64,000 nucleotides of DNA, taken from positions 105,023-169,022 of the forward strand of contig NZ_UUOC01000032.1 in NCBI RefSeq assembly GCF_900590755.1, read 5' to 3'. The notes beneath the pieces are model-generated. The model made no database searches. It saw nothing but the letters and a program-made list of their open reading frames with translations, and was not told the origin of the DNA. The DNA comes from Pseudomonas viridiflava. Lineage in GTDB: Bacteria; Pseudomonadota; Gammaproteobacteria; Pseudomonadales; Pseudomonadaceae. Below, one piece after another: positions 34,454 to 42,680 of the stretch; positions within the stretch are counted from its first letter, which is position 1, and each line of letters starts with the position of its first letter. The translations under genes were made by a program, and so were the position numbers.

Positions 34454-35522
34454 ATTACTCGCTGAACTGCAATGCCATGGGGTGCGCTGGCCCGCCGCGC
34501 AGAGCGGCCTCTCACGGCAAGGCGGAGCAGGGCCCTCGGACCACAAGGCGCTGACATTCGGTAGCCGGACCATGATGGTGCCGATCCTCAACCAGGCCTC
34601 CCAGGATTCGCCCTACCAGGCGCAACCCAGCGCCGACGGTAGCCAGGCGCTGATTTTTCGCCAGGGCTTGCAGGTCGGTCAGGTGCAGATGCCGGGTGTG
34701 CCGAAGTTTTATGGCCTGAGTACCGACGACGGCATCCCGTATTGGAAAATCGCGACGCTGCACAGCAGTGATGTGCTCGCGACCACTGTTTTGCAGCATT
34801 GCATTCGCTTCAATGATCGGGGCACCTCGTGCCAGTTCTGCGCCATCGGTCAATCCCTGGCGTCAGGCAAGACCATCGCCCGCAAACGCCCGCAGCAACT
34901 GGCCGAAGTGGCGAAGGCGGCCGTTGAGCTGGACGGCGTGAAGCACATGGTGATGACCACCGGCACTCCGCAAACCCCGGATCGTGGCGCGGCGATTCTG
35001 TGCGAATCAGCAGCAGCGGTGACTGCCGCAGTCGACCTGCCGATTCAGGCGCAATGCGAACCGCCGGATGATGACGCGTGGTTCACGCGGCTGCGTGAGA
35101 GCGGTGTGGTGTCGCTGGGCATGCACCTGGAAGCCGTGACTGACGAGGTGCGCCAGCGAATCATGCCAGGCAAGGCCGAAGTGCCCCTGACGCGCTATTT
35201 CGAAGCGTTCAGCGCAGCCGTCGAGGTCTTCGGTCGTGGGCAGGTCAGCACTTACATTCTTGCCGGGTTGGGCGATAGCGAAGCGGCCATCACGCAGATG
35301 AGCGAGCGCTTGTGCGAGCTGGGTGTGTATCCCTTCGTGGTGCCCTTCGTGCCCATCGACGGCACGCCATTGGCTCATCACCCCAAACCCGACAGCGCCA
35401 TGATGGCCCGCTTGTATCCGCAAATTGGCGCGAGCCTGCGTCGCCATGGGTTGCACTCTGAACAGATCAATGCGGGCTGCGCCAAATGCGGTGCCTGCTC
35501 GGCGCTGAAAAACTACGAGTAA
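34440..35522 (+). CDS. nitD: Radical SAM protein, MSMEG_0568 family (NitD)
   Basis: A 360-residue protein with cysteines 121, 131 and 134 in [18 protein letters not shown], a C-x9-C-x2-C arrangement instead of the usual C-x3-C-x2-C. It has a typical radical-SAM barrel ([40 protein letters not shown]) and a C-terminal CAKCGACS motif that could bind a second iron-sulfur cluster. This family is found only beside Nit1 nitrilases; its reaction is unknown. It overlaps nitC by 14 bases. Confidence 0.9.
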   Translation: MQTNELLAELQCHGVRWPAAQSGLSRQGGAGPSDHKALTFGSRTMMVPILNQASQDSPYQAQPSADGSQALIFRQGLQVGQVQMPGVPKFYGLSTDDGIPYWKIATLHSSDVLATTVLQHCIRFNDRGTSCQFCAIGQSLASGKTIARKRPQQLAEVAKAAVELDGVKHMVMTTGTPQTPDRGAAILCESAAAVTAAVDLPIQAQCEPPDDDAWFTRLRESGVVSLGMHLEAVTDEVRQRIMPGKAEVPLTRYFEAFSAAVEVFGRGQVSTYILAGLGDSEAAITQMSERLCELGVYPFVVPFVPIDGTPLAHHPKPDSAMMARLYPQIGASLRRHGLHSEQINAGCAKCGACSALKNYE

Positions 35523-35548
35523 GCCGCTTCAATCAGGGAGAAACCGTC

Positions 35549-36109
35549 ATGTCCAGCCTAGCCTTTGCCCTTGTCGACAGCACCTTCGAGCCATTTCGTG
35601 CCGGTGAGCTATTGGTCAAACCAGCGACCGAACAGTGGGAGAAACAGGCCTATTACGCCTTGCGACGCGCGGTGTTCTCGGACGAGCAGCAACTGTTGGC
35701 ACAGGATAAGGACAGCCATGATTTTCACGCTATCCCTATCGTCGCGTTGGCTGGCAGTTGCGGCATGGCGGATCAGGTGGTGGGCGCGGTGCGGATTTAT
35801 CAGCCGCAACCTGGCTTATGGTTCGGTGGGCGCTTGTGCGTCGCGCCTGCGTATCGGCGCCACAGCATGATTGGCAAGGCTTTGGTCAACGAAGCGGTGT
35901 CCCGTGCCAAGGAGCTGGGTTGCGACATTTTTCATGCGACGGTCCAAGCGCCGAACGAAGCTTATTTCCACGGTTTGCATTGGCAGACGCTGAAGCACCT
36001 TGATGTGCTCGGCCATGCTCATTGCCTGATGCAGGCTGATCTGGCGAGTTACCCGTTGATGCCGCGTCAAGTCTCGTTGCGAGCATTGAAGGTGGCTCGC
36101 CATGCGTGA
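35549..36109 (+). CDS. nitE: GNAT-family N-acetyltransferase, MSMEG_0567 N-terminal type (NitE)
   Basis: A 186-residue GNAT enzyme. The acetyl-CoA binding region is VGAVRIYQPQPGLWFGGRLC VAPAYRRHSMIGKALVNEAV (split here for length), with the R-R-H-S-M-I-G-K turn. The N-terminal part resembles autoinducer-synthase-like GNATs. In some organisms this protein is fused to the following AIR-synthase domain; here they are separate and overlap by 8 bases. AGGGAG lies before the ATG at 35549. The substrate is unknown. Confidence 0.88.
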   Translation: MSSLAFALVDSTFEPFRAGELLVKPATEQWEKQAYYALRRAVFSDEQQLLAQDKDSHDFHAIPIVALAGSCGMADQVVGAVRIYQPQPGLWFGGRLCVAPAYRRHSMIGKALVNEAVSRAKELGCDIFHATVQAPNEAYFHGLHWQTLKHLDVLGHAHCLMQADLASYPLMPRQVSLRALKVARHA

Positions 36110-37130
36110 AGTCATCGACCTCGCCCAGTTGCTGGACATGCTGCGCTGCACACCGGCGATGCTTTCCAAGCAAGCGATTCAGCAGTCAGCGGCGCTCATG
36201 GGCAAGGCTGCGCAAACACTGACCCCCGCGGAGCTGTATGCCTTGCCCGGTGACGACACCGCAGCCATTGCCTGCGGCGAGCATTACCAGTTATTGGCTA
36301 TCGAAGGCATGTTGCCCGCATTCGTTGAAGCCGCCCCGTGGTTTGCAGGCTGGTCGGCGGTGATGGCCAACGTCAGCGACATCACCGCCATGGGGGGCCG
36401 TGCTAACGCAGTGGTCAACGCCTATTGGCATCACGAGCAGGACGCCGCGCAGCAAGTGTTGGCGGGCATTCGTGCGGCCTGTGAAGCCTACGGTCTGATT
36501 CTGGCGGGCGGGCATACCAGTCTGGCGAGTGGCAACCCGACTGCTCTGGCGGTAGCGATCACGGGCACGGCCCGCAAACTGTTATCCAGCCTGCACGTCG
36601 CACCCGGCCAGGTGATCGCCATGGCGGTTGACCTTGAAGGCCAATGGCACGCCGATAGCAGCTACTGGAAAGCTTTCGAAGGCGTCCCCGCAGAACGTTT
36701 GCGCAGCAAGCTGGAAGTGCTGCCGCGTCTGGCTGAAGCGCAATTGCTGCATGCCGCCAAGGACATCAGTAATGCCGGCGTGCTGGGTAGCTTGTTGATG
36801 TTGCTGGAAGCGACCGGTAGCGGCGCTCATATCGATTTGAACACCTTGCCAAGCCCACTCGACGCCGATCCCGCCCGTTGGCTACAAGTCTTTCCCAGCT
36901 ACGGCTTCCTGATCACCCTTGATGAAAAAGACTGGCCCAGCGTGCAGGCCGCGTTTGCGTTCGAAGGCGTGTGCTGCGAGCGCATCGGCAAGGTCAACGC
37001 CAGCGCTGCATTGACCGTTGAGGCCAACACGCAACGTGCCGAGTTCTGGAATCTGGCTGAACAGGTCTTTACCGGTTTGAGCTACGCCCATCTGGATTTA
37101 TCCCCTTTACATGTCTCACAGGAGCATTGA
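36102..37130 (+). CDS. nitF: AIR synthase-related protein, Sll0787 family (NitF)
   Basis: A 342-residue member of the PurM/AIR-synthase superfamily, with the ATP-binding start YALPGDDTAAIACGEHYQLL, an Asn/Asp phosphate motif WSAVMANVSDITAMGGRANA, and the C-domain DISNAGVLGSLLMLLEATGS. Such enzymes (PurM, ThiL, HypE, SelD) phosphorylate or activate an amide or acyl group with ATP. Here it probably works on a nitrile- or amide-linked intermediate. It overlaps nitE by 8 bases. Confidence 0.9.
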   Translation: MREVIDLAQLLDMLRCTPAMLSKQAIQQSAALMGKAAQTLTPAELYALPGDDTAAIACGEHYQLLAIEGMLPAFVEAAPWFAGWSAVMANVSDITAMGGRANAVVNAYWHHEQDAAQQVLAGIRAACEAYGLILAGGHTSLASGNPTALAVAITGTARKLLSSLHVAPGQVIAMAVDLEGQWHADSSYWKAFEGVPAERLRSKLEVLPRLAEAQLLHAAKDISNAGVLGSLLMLLEATGSGAHIDLNTLPSPLDADPARWLQVFPSYGFLITLDEKDWPSVQAAFAFEGVCCERIGKVNASAALTVEANTQRAEFWNLAEQVFTGLSYAHLDLSPLHVSQEH

Positions 37131-37131
37131 C

Positions 37132-37452
37132 ATGCCCGCTGTCAACTTCACGATTCGCTGGCCCAACGGCAAAGAAGCCGCAGGATACTCACCTTCGACG
37201 GTGATCTATGACCATTTGCAGGAAGGCGCCAGTTATCCGCTGGCGGATTTCCTGGAACGCATCGAGGGTGGCCTGAACAACGCCTCGGAGCGGGTCAAGC
37301 AGGTCAAGGGTTTCTATTGCAGCTCGGCCATGGACACCCTCAACTCGCTCAAAGGGCAGGCCATGCGTCAGGAAGACGGGGCGGTGGAGGTGGTTAGCAT
37401 GCGCACCGAAGGCGGCGGGCGGATTCCCGGTGCTGGCTGGAGTTCTTTCTGA
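37132..37452 (+). CDS. nitG: MSMEG_0570-family nitrogen-starvation protein (NitG)
   Basis: A 106-residue protein starting MPAVNFTIRWPNGKEAAGYS, with the family's TVIYDHLQEGASYPLADFLE and KGFYCSSAMDTLNSL segments. It is known only as a nit1C partner; no enzyme function is assigned. AGGAG precedes the ATG at 37132, which lies one base after the nitF stop. A REP pair follows before nitH. Confidence 0.9.
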   Translation: MPAVNFTIRWPNGKEAAGYSPSTVIYDHLQEGASYPLADFLERIEGGLNNASERVKQVKGFYCSSAMDTLNSLKGQAMRQEDGAVEVVSMRTEGGGRIPGAGWSSF

Positions 37453-37461
37453 ATCGACTGA

Positions 37462-37534
37462 CTGTAGGAGCTGCCGCAGGCTGCGAAACAATGTCTTAGG
37501 CAGCGCGTCTTCGCAGCCTGCGGCAGCTCCTACA
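37462..37534. repeat. REP pair (GTAGGAGCTGCCGAAGGCTGCGA family) between nitG and nitH
   Basis: Inverted arms CTGTAGGAGCTGCCGCAGGC and GCCTGCGGCAGCTCCTACA lie 10 bases after the nitG stop. This is the second REP pair inside the nit operon. Confidence 0.92.
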
Positions 37535-37567
37535 AAAACCGAACTGCCACATCCCTGGAGCCCCCAA

Positions 37568-38854
37568 ATGCCAACCCCCATCACCTCAATCAGACCAACC
37601 CACCACAGCGTCATCGTCGTCGGCGGCGGACAGGCAGGTTTATCAGCCAGCCATTATCTGCAGGCCCATGACATTGACCATCTGGTCCTGGAGAAACACA
37701 GCCTGACTCACACCTGGCGCAACCAGCGCTGGGATGCTTTCAGCCTGGTGACCCCCAATTGGCAGTGCGCCTTGCCGGGCTATCGTTACAGCATTGAGCA
37801 TCAGGGTAATGATCCTCACGGTTTCATGACCAAGGATCAGATCAACGACTATCTCGCGGGCTTCGTCGCGTCAGTCAACGCACCTGCACTGGAAGGTGTC
37901 GTGGTGCAGCGAGTGGTGCCACGGGTGGCGGGAGGTTTCGAGGTACACACCTCCAAGGGTGAGTTCACTGCCGATCAGGTGATCGTGGCTTCGGGCGGGT
38001 ATCACACGCCGATCATCCCAAGATTGGCCGAGCGCGTATCGCCACAGATTACCCAGATCCACTCGGAGCAATATCGCAATGCCCAGGCCTTGCCGGAGGG
38101 CAATGTGGTGGTGGTCGGCTCCGGGCAGAGCGGCGCGCAGATTGCCGAGGACTTGCATCTGTCTGGGCGCAAGGTCTATCTGGCGGTCGGTGATGCACCC
38201 CGTTGCGCGCGGTTTTATCGCGGCAAGGATGTTGTCGATTGGCTAGCGGAAATGGGCTACTACGATATTGGCGTCGACACCCATCCGCTGCGTGAAGGCG
38301 TGAGGGACAACACCAACCATTACGTCACCGGCCGCGATGGCGGGCGCGATATCGATCTGCGCCGTTTTGCCGCTGAAGGTATGGAATTGTTCGGGCGTGT
38401 GGAGGGCTTGCGGGGTGACGTTCTGACGTTTTCCGGCAACCTCCGGCACAGCCTCGACAGTGCCGATGCGGTCTACAACCGGATCAATGGGTCCATCGAT
38501 AAATTTATCAGTGAGAAGGGCATCGACGCGCCCGATGGCGATGTCTATTCGCCGCAATGGACGCCGTCCCAGGAGCGCACCGAGCTGGATCTGGACGCGG
38601 CGGGGATCACTAGCATCATCTGGTGCATCGGCTTCACCCCGGATTTCACCTGGGTCGAAGCCCCTGTGTTCAATGGTCGAGGCCTCCCAGGGCACGTGCG
38701 TGGCGTCACGGCACAGGCGGGCCTGTACTTTCTCGGGTTGCCGTGGCTGTACACCTGGGGTTCAGGACGGTTTTCCGGCGTGGCGCGGGATGCTGAATAT
38801 CTGGTGGAACGCATTGCCAGCGCCCAGGTGCCATTGCGGCGATCGGCAGGATAA
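37568..38854 (+). CDS. nitH: FAD-dependent oxidoreductase, MSMEG_0569 family (NitH)
   Basis: A 428-residue flavoprotein with an N-terminal FAD motif SVIVVGGGQAGLSASHYLQA and a second dinucleotide motif EGNVVVVGSGQSGAQIAEDL, as in flavin-containing monooxygenases. The middle has FYRGKDVVDWL and the C-terminus an ATG-like region WCIGFTPDFTWVEAPVFNG. It probably oxidises or hydroxylates the pathway intermediate with NADPH. Start ATG 37568 has GGAG upstream. The longer frame from 37430 runs through the REP and is rejected. It is the last gene of the cluster. Confidence 0.9.
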   Translation: MPTPITSIRPTHHSVIVVGGGQAGLSASHYLQAHDIDHLVLEKHSLTHTWRNQRWDAFSLVTPNWQCALPGYRYSIEHQGNDPHGFMTKDQINDYLAGFVASVNAPALEGVVVQRVVPRVAGGFEVHTSKGEFTADQVIVASGGYHTPIIPRLAERVSPQITQIHSEQYRNAQALPEGNVVVVGSGQSGAQIAEDLHLSGRKVYLAVGDAPRCARFYRGKDVVDWLAEMGYYDIGVDTHPLREGVRDNTNHYVTGRDGGRDIDLRRFAAEGMELFGRVEGLRGDVLTFSGNLRHSLDSADAVYNRINGSIDKFISEKGIDAPDGDVYSPQWTPSQERTELDLDAAGITSIIWCIGFTPDFTWVEAPVFNGRGLPGHVRGVTAQAGLYFLGLPWLYTWGSGRFSGVARDAEYLVERIASAQVPLRRSAG

Positions 38855-38863
38855 ACACGTAAC

Positions 38864-39115
38864 CTGTAGGAGCCGCCGGAGGTTACGACGGCCGCGAAGG
38901 CGGTGTGTCAGGCAAGTCGCGATTCTCAGCCTTCGGCGTTTTTTCAGATGCTCCTCGGTTCTGTAGGAGCTCACCGAGGTTACGAGGCCAGCGATAGCGG
39001 TGGGTCAGACGAGCCGCTATCGCTGCCTCGCGGTGCTCGTGAGCTCCTACAGGTTCTGCGTTTTTTCAGGTACCCCTCGAAGGCCCCAATTCGCAGCCTT
39101 CGGCAGCTCCTACAG
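38864..39115. repeat. Cluster of REP arms between nitH and the DUF4917 gene
   Basis: Three elements lie side by side: a CTGTAGGAGCCGCCGGAGGT arm (38864 on), a full pair with CTGTAGGAGCTCACCGAGGT and CGTGAGCTCCTACAG arms (38961-39052), and a lone TTCGCAGCCTTCGGCAGCTC arm (39090-39115). The last provides the stop codon of the convergent DUF4917 gene. Confidence 0.85.
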
Positions 39116-40117
39116 GGTTGGTGATACCCGCAAATTTGGGTTACCCAATGGATGGCTCTTCGCATCGAAAAACGTCACCTGGGTCTGCAAATCCGCAAAC
39201 AACTCCAGATACCGACGCTTCTGCGAAATCACGAACGCCTCGCTGCGCGGCAGGATCGATATCGCGATGCGTTTCGGGCAGGCCTGGCGGATGGCGGCGA
39301 TGATATGGGCGTCTTGCTTGCCCAGTGAATGGCCAAAAATGCACAGCGCGTCGCGATGCTGGGCCAGTTGCCCGTGGCAGAACGACAGGTAATCGGAGGT
39401 GCGGATGATCTTGATCTTCTCCGCACTGCTGCCTTCGCTGATGAACAGCGGGACGTCGTCCAGGGCGTTGATCGCGAAACTGCCCAGCAAGCTGCTTTCC
39501 GAGGACTGCAATTTGCGCACCGTCCCGTTGAGGTTCTTCACCAACTGCATGCCGCCATGCAGATACAACACGCGGGTGCCCTTGGCCTGGGTCGCGTGCA
39601 GGTTGAACGTCGCGTCATCGTTGAACAGGTCTTCGAACGGCTCCGGTGCATGCATCACCGCCCAGTACGTCAGCAAGTCGTAGTTGCTGGAATAGACGCT
39701 GGTGTAGCGCTGCAATTCGGCATTGAGGCGGGCGAGGGTGTCGGGCTGGATCAGTTTCCAGGGAATGTGCACCGAACGGATCGCGTGAATCAGCGCTTCC
39801 TTGATCGCGAAATAACGATTGCGTGGTGACGAGGAGCTGACAGTCAGTGCGGCATTCACCCGCATGGCCGACTTCAGCGCAGCCAGCACTGGCTCGAAAT
39901 TATTCGTCTCCATGGCGCTGAAGACCGCGAGCTCAGTGCGACTCATTGGGTTGCTGCGGGTGGTCTGGGACAGCTCGAACAGCGAGTCATAGGCGAAGTT
40001 CTTCCACACCGCCACACTTGCGCCGTTGCCCATCAGCAAACCCCACGGGCCATCGCTGTCGGTTCGCAGGTCATTCCAGTCAGCCAGTGCCGCGTCAATA
40101 TCCGTCAATTGCATCAT
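39110..40117 (-). CDS. DUF4917 family protein with SIR2-like features
   Basis: A 335-residue soluble protein. The N-terminus has a nucleotide-loop-like GLLMGNGASVAVW. Further on are YSSNYDLLTYW (compare the T/S-x-NYD motif of SIR2), VLYLHGGMQL (HG, as the SIR2 catalytic His) and ALCIFGHSLGKQDAHI (GHS..D, late NAD-binding strand). It therefore looks like a SIR2-type NAD-binding enzyme; members of the fold deacylate or cleave NAD. The ATG at 40117 or 40114 is favoured; a GTG start at 40153 is possible. Its stop codon lies in a REP arm, so the C-terminus may have been trimmed. No partner gene is adjacent. Role unknown; antiphage or toxin function is a possibility only. Confidence 0.75.
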   Translation of the reverse strand: MMQLTDIDAALADWNDLRTDSDGPWGLLMGNGASVAVWKNFAYDSLFELSQTTRSNPMSRTELAVFSAMETNNFEPVLAALKSAMRVNAALTVSSSSPRNRYFAIKEALIHAIRSVHIPWKLIQPDTLARLNAELQRYTSVYSSNYDLLTYWAVMHAPEPFEDLFNDDATFNLHATQAKGTRVLYLHGGMQLVKNLNGTVRKLQSSESSLLGSFAINALDDVPLFISEGSSAEKIKIIRTSDYLSFCHGQLAQHRDALCIFGHSLGKQDAHIIAAIRQACPKRIAISILPRSEAFVISQKRRYLELFADLQTQVTFFDAKSHPLGNPNLRVSPTL

Positions 40118-40220
40118 CTCGCTTTGCTTCAGATTCAAGATCGCCCTCGACACAAGGTTTGTCGGGCTGGAAACCCGCCCATCTTATAGAAACAGCCAGA
40201 AAAATGTGGTCGGGTTGCAC

Positions 40221-40249
40221 TTGACGACCTTCATCATCGCGACAATACT
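40221..40249 (+). promoter_or_regulatory. Promoter of the GntR gene
   Basis: TTGACG (40221-40226) and AATACT (40244-40249) are separated by 17 bases, a good sigma-70 arrangement about 40 bases upstream of the ATG at 40289. Confidence 0.6.
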
Positions 40250-40261
40250 CCGCTTCACATT

Positions 40262-40271
40262 CATATATATG
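40262..40271. promoter_or_regulatory. Palindrome before the GntR gene, possible operator
   Basis: CATATATATG is a perfect 10-base palindrome between the promoter and the ATG, a suitable place for autorepression by a UTRA-type regulator. Confidence 0.45.
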
Positions 40272-40288
40272 ACTAGACCAATAACAAT

Positions 40289-41020
40289 ATGAACAGATTA
40301 TCCAGTGATGAGCGTTTGCCCCTTTATCAACGTTTGCGCGACCAATTGGCCGAGCAGATTGCCAACAATCGCTGGCGTCCGGGGGAGGCGATTCCCACCG
40401 AGGCGGCGCTGTCGAGCGAGTACTGCCTGTCCACCGGCACGGTGCGCAAAGCCATCGACATGCTGGTAGCCGATAACATTCTTGAACGTCAGCAAGGACG
40501 TGGCACTTTCATTCGCCGCCCGCAGTTCGAATCTTCGCTGTTCCGCTTCTTCCGTTTTCAGAGCGCTGCCGGTGCTCGCCAGGTCCCGGAAAGCCGCATC
40601 CTGTCCATCGAACCGATGATTGCGCCTTCAGCAGTCAGCCAGGCCCTGGGTTTGATCCCGGATGCGCCGGTGATTCGCATGGTGCGCTTGCGTTTGCTTG
40701 AGGCACAGCCGGTGCTGGCTGAAGAAATCTGGTTGCCGCGTGTGCAGTTCCAGGCCTTGCTGGATAACGACCTGCAGCGTCAAGGCCCATTGTTGTATCC
40801 GATCTACGAAACCTTGTGTGGTCAGGTAGTGGCGTATGCCGAAGAAACCCTGACCGCCGAGGCGGTGGGTGATGCCCATGCTCGTCTATTACAGATTCCG
40901 GCCAACAGCCCGGTGGTAGTGATCGAACGTCTGGCGCGCAATTACGCCGGCGAACCTCTGGAATGGCGTCGCTCACGTGGCCACGCCAGCCATTTCCGTT
41001 ACAGCGTCGAAATCCGCTGA
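40289..41020 (+). CDS. GntR-family regulator with UTRA ligand domain
   Basis: A 243-residue regulator of the HutC subfamily. The N-terminal winged helix (LPLYQRLRDQLAEQIANNRW, YCLSTGTVRKAIDMLVADNI, RQQGRGTFI) is followed by a UTRA domain (about residues 85-240, with VIRMVRLRLLEAQPVLAEEI and EWRRSRGHASHFRYSVEIR). HutC proteins sense small metabolites and usually repress adjacent catabolic genes. The next two genes on the same strand, an MFS transporter and an amidohydrolase, are the probable targets, although two REP pairs intervene. It starts with ATG 40289 in an AT-rich context without a strong ribosome site. Confidence 0.92.
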   Translation: MNRLSSDERLPLYQRLRDQLAEQIANNRWRPGEAIPTEAALSSEYCLSTGTVRKAIDMLVADNILERQQGRGTFIRRPQFESSLFRFFRFQSAAGARQVPESRILSIEPMIAPSAVSQALGLIPDAPVIRMVRLRLLEAQPVLAEEIWLPRVQFQALLDNDLQRQGPLLYPIYETLCGQVVAYAEETLTAEAVGDAHARLLQIPANSPVVVIERLARNYAGEPLEWRRSRGHASHFRYSVEIR

Positions 41021-41027
41021 GGCGGCT

Positions 41028-41119
41028 GTGGGACCGGCTTTAGCCGGGAGGGGGCCGGTACATGCGCTGCATCTCCTCTGTTGGAAATGCAGCCCTCGCG
41101 GCTGAAGCCGCTCCTACGG
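41028..41119. repeat. REP-like pair (GTGGGACCGGCTTTAGCCGGGA family)
   Basis: An intact GTGGGACCGGCTTTAGCCGG arm is paired with a diverged arm CGCGGCTGAAGCCGCTCCTA, so the pair is only partly complementary. Confidence 0.8.
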
Positions 41120-41145
41120 GATAGCGCGCAAACATAGAAATGCCC

Positions 41146-41250
41146 GTGGGACCGGCTTTAGCCGGGAAGAGGCCAACACATTCTCTGGAGATGCGTTGCC
41201 AGAAATACCGCCTTCCCGGCTAAAGCGGAACGCCGCCCGGCCGGTCCCAC
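41146..41250. repeat. REP pair (GTGGGACCGGCTTTAGCCGGGA family) with expanded arm
   Basis: The left arm is canonical. The right arm (41212-41250) carries an extra GGAACGCCGCCCGGC block between AAAGC and CGGTCCCAC. The same extended arm occurs at 57139-57177 in the opposite orientation. Confidence 0.88.
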
Positions 41251-41342
41251 AAGATGTATGCACAGCAGGTCAACATAGAAGCCCTCCGCAAGCCCCAGGT
41301 GGTATCAGGGGCGCCGGGTAAACCCTCACAAGGACAAAAACA

Positions 41343-42632
41343 ATGTTCAGTTGGTATCGCCAAGTCACTCCTCGGGAGCGCAAAACGTTTTGGGCCTGCT
41401 TCGGCGGCTGGTCGCTGGATGCGCTTGAAGTGCAGATGTTCGGTCTGGCGATTCCTGCCCTGATCGCCGCATTTGCGCTGACCAAGGGCGATGCCGGTTT
41501 GATCAGTGGTGTCACCCTGGTGACGTCGGCCCTGGGTGGCTGGGTCGGCGGTACGCTGTCGGACCGTTACGGTCGGGTCCGCACGCTGCAATGGATGATT
41601 CTGTGGTTCTCGTTCTTCACCTTCCTCTCGGCGTTCGTCACCGGCTTCAACCAGTTGCTGATCGTCAAGGCTTTGCAAGGCTTCGGCATCGGTGGTGAAT
41701 GGGCGGCTGGCGCCGTGCTGATGGCCGAGACCATCCAGTCCAAATACCGCGGCAAGGTGATGGGCACCGTGCAGAGCGCCTGGGCTGTGGGTTGGGGCCT
41801 GGCGGTGCTGGTCTTCACCCTGATTTACTCACTGGTGCCGCAGGATATTGCCTGGCGCTTGATGTTCCTGGTGGGTCTGCTGCCCTCGCTGCTGATCATC
41901 TGGGTGCGCCGCAACGTTGAAGAGCCGGACAGCTTCCAGCGTCAGCAGAAAGAAAAAACGCCGCCCAAGAGTTTCTTCAAGTCCATGGCCGGTATCTTCC
42001 GCCCGGAACTGATTCGCGTGACCTTGCTCGGCGGCATCCTTGGTCTGGGGGCTCATGGTGGCTATCACGCGGTCATGACCTGGCTGCCGACCTTCCTCAA
42101 GACCGAACGCAACCTGTCCGTGCTCAACTCCGGCGGCTATCTGGCGGTGATCATTTTCGCCTTCTGGTGTGGCTGCGTGGCCAGTGGTTTCCTCATTGAC
42201 CGCATCGGTCGCCGCATGAACATCGTGCTGTTTGCTTTGTGCTGCGTGATCACCGTGCAGTGCTACGTGTTCATGCCGCTGACCAACACTCAGATGCTGT
42301 TCCTGGGCTTTCCGCTGGGTTTCTTTGCGGCGGGTATTCCGGCGAGCCTGGGTTCGTTCTTCAACGAGTTGTACCCCGCTGACGTACGCGGCGCCGGGGT
42401 GGGTTTTTGCTACAACTTTGGCCGGGTGTTGTCGGCAGTGTTCCCGTTCATGGTCGGCCACATGAGTGAGTCCATGTCACTGGGATCGGCAATCGGCATC
42501 GACGCCGGTATCGCCTACGGGGTGGCCGTGATTGCCGCGCTGTGCCTGCCTGAAACCCGTGGCCGCAGCCTGGATGCGACCACTCCCGCGACTGATGCAG
42601 CTCAAGGACGTGAAGCGCCTCAGCAAGCCTGA
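41343..42632 (+). CDS. MFS transporter, sugar-acid/aromatic-acid symporter type
   Basis: A 429-residue transporter with 12 predicted membrane helices. It starts MFSWYRQVTPRERKTFWACF and has the D-R-x-G-R loop (GGTLSDRYGRVRTLQ) after helix 2, the repeat loop FLIDRIGRRMN in the second half, and GYLAVIIFAFWCGCVASGF. It resembles the proton-symport MFS group that imports organic acids (sialate, aromatic acids or muconate). It lies between the GntR regulator and the amidohydrolase, so a shared uptake-and-hydrolysis role is likely. The ATG at 41343 has an AAGGACAAAAACA upstream. The substrate is unknown. Confidence 0.9.
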   Translation: MFSWYRQVTPRERKTFWACFGGWSLDALEVQMFGLAIPALIAAFALTKGDAGLISGVTLVTSALGGWVGGTLSDRYGRVRTLQWMILWFSFFTFLSAFVTGFNQLLIVKALQGFGIGGEWAAGAVLMAETIQSKYRGKVMGTVQSAWAVGWGLAVLVFTLIYSLVPQDIAWRLMFLVGLLPSLLIIWVRRNVEEPDSFQRQQKEKTPPKSFFKSMAGIFRPELIRVTLLGGILGLGAHGGYHAVMTWLPTFLKTERNLSVLNSGGYLAVIIFAFWCGCVASGFLIDRIGRRMNIVLFALCCVITVQCYVFMPLTNTQMLFLGFPLGFFAAGIPASLGSFFNELYPADVRGAGVGFCYNFGRVLSAVFPFMVGHMSESMSLGSAIGIDAGIAYGVAVIAALCLPETRGRSLDATTPATDAAQGREAPQQA

Positions 42633-42680
42633 CTTGCTGCAAACCCGCGCGGTGCCCCTTGCACCGCGCTTCCTTGATAG

